Source of the DNA: Actinomycetota bacterium | Lineage (GTDB): Bacteria; Actinomycetota; Acidimicrobiia; Acidimicrobiales; Microtrichaceae | DNA: 7,337 nt | Assembly: GCA_018268735.1 (NCBI GenBank) | Contig: JAFDWA010000071.1 | Coordinates: 1 to 7,337, forward strand | Reading direction: 5' to 3' | Shown: positions 5,136 through 7,337 of the stretch, piece by piece | Layout: each line of letters opens with the position of its first letter | Position numbering within the stretch: position 1 is the first letter of the stretch | Notes under the pieces: model-generated | Databases searched by the model: none | What the model was told of the DNA's origin: nothing | Seen by the model: the letters and a program-made list of their open reading frames with translations, nothing else | Position numbers and translations under genes: made by a program

Positions 5136-5702
5136 ATGTCGACCACCGAATCCGCAACTGCCACCGCCACGGGCACCTACACGATCGACCCGACCCACAG
5201 CCGGATCGGCTTCGTGGCCCGCCACGCCATGGTCACCAAGGTCCGCGGCTCCTTCACCGACTTCGCCGGCAGCGGTACCTTCGACGAAGCGGACCCCGCC
5301 AACTCGCAGCTGCAGCTGACCATCCAGGCGAACAGCATCGACACCGGAAGCGCCGATCGCGACGCCCACCTGCGCAGCAACGACTTCTTCGACATGGAGA
5401 CCTTCCCCGAGATCACCTTCGCGTCGACCGGGGTCGCCAAGACCGGCGACGACACCTTCGAGGTGACCGGCGACCTGACCATCAAGGGTGTCACCAAGTC
5501 CGTGACCGTCAAGTTCGACGACATCGGCACCGCCGTCGACCCGTACGGCAACACGCGCCTCGGCCTCGAGGGCAGGACCACCGTCAACCGCAAGGACTGG
5601 GGCGTCAACTGGAACGCCGCACTGGAGGCCGGCGGCGTGCTCGTCAGCGAGAAGGTGACCCTCGAGTTCGACGTCTCCGCGATCCGCTCCGCGGACGCCT
5701 GA
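5136..5702 (+). CDS. yceI: YceI family protein (lipocalin-like, isoprenoid-binding fold)
   Basis: A 188-residue YceI-like protein, a beta-barrel family whose studied members bind polyisoprenoid chains or amphiphilic molecules. Landmarks are TYTIDPTHSRIGFVARHAMV (15-34), the strand KVRGSFTDFAGSG, NSIDTGSADRDAHLRSNDFF (69-88, the conserved region with DxHLrs.dFF), the central ITFASTGV/FEVTGDLTIKGVTKSVT and the end ALEAGGVLVSEKVTLEFDV. There is no signal peptide, so it is likely cytoplasmic, as is common for actinobacterial YceI. ATG 5136 has a clear Shine-Dalgarno (GAGGAG, 5123-5128, seven bases away); an in-frame TTG at 5115 is less likely. It is the first gene of the set divergent from the MarR gene, and MarR-YceI pairs are frequently adjacent. 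The ligand cannot be told from the sequence. Confidence 0.92.
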   Translation: MSTTESATATATGTYTIDPTHSRIGFVARHAMVTKVRGSFTDFAGSGTFDEADPANSQLQLTIQANSIDTGSADRDAHLRSNDFFDMETFPEITFASTGVAKTGDDTFEVTGDLTIKGVTKSVTVKFDDIGTAVDPYGNTRLGLEGRTTVNRKDWGVNWNAALEAGGVLVSEKVTLEFDVSAIRSADA

Positions 5703-5712
5703 GGCCGACAAG

Positions 5713-5718
5713 TAGGTT
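5713..5718 (+). promoter_or_regulatory. Possible internal -10 box upstream of the LLM oxidoreductase
   Basis: TAGGTT fits TANNNT and ends seven bases before ATG 5726, again the leaderless spacing. No clear -35 is visible and the spacer after yceI is only 23 bases, so co-transcription with yceI is equally possible. Confidence 0.25.
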
Positions 5719-5725
5719 GCGACCC

Positions 5726-6631
5726 ATGGGTGACTACGGCCGTGATGTCCAGTTCGGACTGTTCCTCTCGCCCGATGCGGCGATCCTCGACCAGACGTTG
5801 GCGACCGCTCAGGCCGCTGATGCTGCCGGTCTGGAGCTGATCGGGATCCAGGACCATCCGTACCAGAAGCAGTTCCTCGACACGTGGGCCCTGATGGCGA
5901 CCGTGTTGGCGCGCACCGAGCGGATCCGCGTGTTCCCCGACGTCGCCAGCCTGCCGCTGCGGCCACCTGCGGTGCTCGCCAAGGCGGCAGCCAGCCTGGA
6001 TGTGATCTCCGGCGGTCGATTCGAACTGGGACTGGGCGCAGGAGCGTTCTGGGAGGCGATCGCGGCGATGGGTGGGCCCAACCGCAGCGGCGCCGAGGCC
6101 GCCGAGGCGTTGACCGAAGCGGTCGAGATCGTTCGTCTCATGTGGTCGGGCCAACGCTCGGTCCGCTTCACCGGCACGCACTACCAGATCGCCGGGGTGC
6201 ACCCCGGCCCGCAACCGGCGCACGACATGGGCATCTGGCTGGGAGTCGGCGGGCCCCGCATGCTGGCGCTGGTCGGGCGCGCCGCGGACGGCTGGCTGCC
6301 TTCCAACGGGTTCTTCCCGCCCGACAAGCTGCCCGACATGCACCGGCGGATCGACGACGCCGCCACCGACGCCGGCCGGAACCCGTCGGACATCTCGCGC
6401 ATCTACAACGTGTGGGGCACGATCACCGATGGGCCGTCCAACGGCGAGTTCGACGGCCCGGCCGATCAGTGGATCGACACGTTGACCGGCCTCGTGCTCG
6501 ACGGCGGCATGGACGCGTTCGTGTTCGGTGCCGAGGGCGACGACCCTGCCCAGATGTCTGCGTTCATGGACCGGGTCGTCCCCGCCGTCCGCGAACAGGT
6601 CAGCGCCAGCCGATCAGGCCGCACCCCGTAG
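5726..6631 (+). CDS. LLM-class (luciferase-like) flavin/F420-dependent oxidoreductase
   Basis: A 301-residue TIM-barrel protein of the bacterial-luciferase-like superfamily, whose members use FMN or coenzyme F420; which one cannot be decided here. Landmarks are QFGLFLSPDA (strand 1), AADAAGLELIGIQDHPYQ (30-47), TERIRVFPDVASLPLRPPAV (64-83), LAKAAASLDVISGGRFELGL with GAGAF (84-108), the helix EAAEALTEAVEIVRLMWSGQ, the FTGTHYQIAGVHPGPQP segment, IWLGVGGPRMLALVGRAADG with WLP, and a C-terminal MDAFVFGAEGDD. Length is normal. ATG 5726 gives the standard family N-terminus; the open frame runs upstream to 5078, but only as a shadow of yceI. Only a weak ribosome site is present. It lies 23 bases after yceI and 12 bases before pirin, all on one strand, so it is probably the middle gene of an operon. 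The substrate is unknown. Confidence 0.93.
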   Translation: MGDYGRDVQFGLFLSPDAAILDQTLATAQAADAAGLELIGIQDHPYQKQFLDTWALMATVLARTERIRVFPDVASLPLRPPAVLAKAAASLDVISGGRFELGLGAGAFWEAIAAMGGPNRSGAEAAEALTEAVEIVRLMWSGQRSVRFTGTHYQIAGVHPGPQPAHDMGIWLGVGGPRMLALVGRAADGWLPSNGFFPPDKLPDMHRRIDDAATDAGRNPSDISRIYNVWGTITDGPSNGEFDGPADQWIDTLTGLVLDGGMDAFVFGAEGDDPAQMSAFMDRVVPAVREQVSASRSGRTP

Positions 6632-6643
6632 GGAGGAGCCCTC

Positions 6644-7337
6644 ATGCCTGCTGTCACTGCCGACACCCTCACCCTGCCCCGCATCTCCCCCGCGGCCGTC
6701 GACGACGTCGAACGCCCGGTCGCGAACATCTCCACCGGCCCGACCGGTCTCGAAGGGATGGGGTTCCCGGTCCATCGAGCGCTCGCCGGTGCGCCGTACC
6801 AGCTGACCGATCCCTTCATCATGATGGACCACCTCGGTGAGATCGACTACGAGATCGGCGAACCGAAGGGCACCGACTGGCATCCACACCGCGGCTTCGA
6901 GACCGTGACCTACCTGATGGACGGCCTGTTCCAGCACCAGGACTCCAGCGGTGGCGGCGGGCTGATCGAGCCGGGGGACACCCAGTGGATGACCGCCGGA
7001 TCAGGCGTCCTCCACATCGAGACCCCTCCGGCGTCGATGGTCGAGTCCGGCGGGCTGTTCAACGGGGTGCAGATCTGGGTGAACCTCCCGGCGTCGGCCA
7101 AGTGGACGCCGCCCGCCTACCAGGGCATCACCAAGCGGGACATCCTGCTGCTCACCAGCCCCGACGCCGGGGCGATCATCCGGGTGATCGCCGGCGACGT
7201 GGACGGACACGTCGGCCCCGGCTCCACCCACACCCCGATCACCATCATCCACGCGTCGATCCACGCCGGCGAGCGGCTGTCGCTGCCGTGGCAACCCCGC
7301 TTCAACGCGATGGCGTACGTGTTCGCCGGGTCCGGCA
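6644..7337 (+). CDS. Pirin family protein (partial, 3' end cut by window)
   Basis: The first 231 codons of a bicupin pirin protein of about 280-320 residues; the end lies past the right edge. The N-terminal cupin carries the iron-ligand set: H80 and H82 in TDWHPHRGFETVTYLMDG, and H124 and E126 in GSGVLHIETPP, matching the HxH...HxE pattern of pirins. Other landmarks are DPFIMMDHLGE (57-67), QDSSGGGGLIEPGDTQWM (99-116) and NGVQIWVNLP (140-149), and the second cupin begins in the region visible. Pirins include quercetin dioxygenases and redox-linked regulators; the activity here is undetermined. ATG 6644 has an excellent Shine-Dalgarno, GGAGGAG at 6632-6638, five bases away and directly after the LLM stop. 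It is the third gene of the presumed MarR-controlled set, and the chemistry (flavin/F420 enzyme plus cupin iron protein) suggests oxidant or aromatic-compound stress. Confidence 0.93.
   Translation, partial: MPAVTADTLTLPRISPAAVDDVERPVANISTGPTGLEGMGFPVHRALAGAPYQLTDPFIMMDHLGEIDYEIGEPKGTDWHPHRGFETVTYLMDGLFQHQDSSGGGGLIEPGDTQWMTAGSGVLHIETPPASMVESGGLFNGVQIWVNLPASAKWTPPAYQGITKRDILLLTSPDAGAIIRVIAGDVDGHVGPGSTHTPITIIHASIHAGERLSLPWQPRFNAMAYVFAGSG

Noticed and set aside
5177..6343. 388-codon open frame on the minus strand
   Set aside because: Entirely antisense to yceI and the LLM gene, both of which have clear family signatures; no domain in the antisense translation.
1..7337. CRISPR arrays, insertion-sequence ends or tandem repeats
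   Set aside because: No regularly spaced repeats, no terminal inverted repeats flanking a transposase and no tandem arrays were seen on reading.

Overview
The window looks like chromosomal DNA of a high-GC actinomycete (Actinomycetota). The evidence is G/C-rich third codon positions, GTG starts, the family types present, and several starts that sit 6-7 bases behind a TANNNT box, as expected for leaderless mRNAs. I cannot place it more precisely. It falls into an accessory-looking left part (about 1-4000), a junction without a clear gene (about 4000-4587) and a core-metabolism-looking right part (4588-7337). Spot counts of 60-base lines give about 57-67% G+C in the maturase gene and 67-70% in the right-hand genes.

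Left part, minus strand: a two-gene RiPP (ribosomally made, post-translationally modified peptide) locus. A 52-residue precursor (1803-1961) is followed at once by a radical SAM/SPASM maturase of the FxsB-like cyclophane-forming type (start 1793, running off the left edge). The maturase carries a C-terminal HExxH domain whose motif is intact (HEHRH). The precursor does not end in the FxSxx tail of FxsA peptides. Its tail reads as three consecutive aromatic-x-Arg units, YDR-M-HHR-HSR-S. A perfect 7-bp hairpin covers the precursor stop and the maturase GTG start. This is the best candidate in the window for an undescribed system.

Left part, plus strand: two adjacent toxin-antitoxin modules. The first is a HigB-like toxin with a HigA-like XRE antitoxin (2368-3053, TGATG coupling). 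The second is an MntA-type nucleotidyltransferase antitoxin fused to an N-terminal XRE domain, with a HepT-type HEPN toxin (3153-3997, GTGA coupling, RX4HXY motif intact). A 10-bp inverted repeat separates the modules, and both appear to start from leaderless promoters.

Right part: a MarR regulator on the minus strand (4588-5064) is divergent from a plus-strand set yceI - LLM flavin/F420 oxidoreductase - pirin (5136 to right edge). The 71-base divergent spacer holds a 21-bp-phased direct repeat that could be the MarR operator. This looks like a small redox or small-molecule stress locus under local MarR control.
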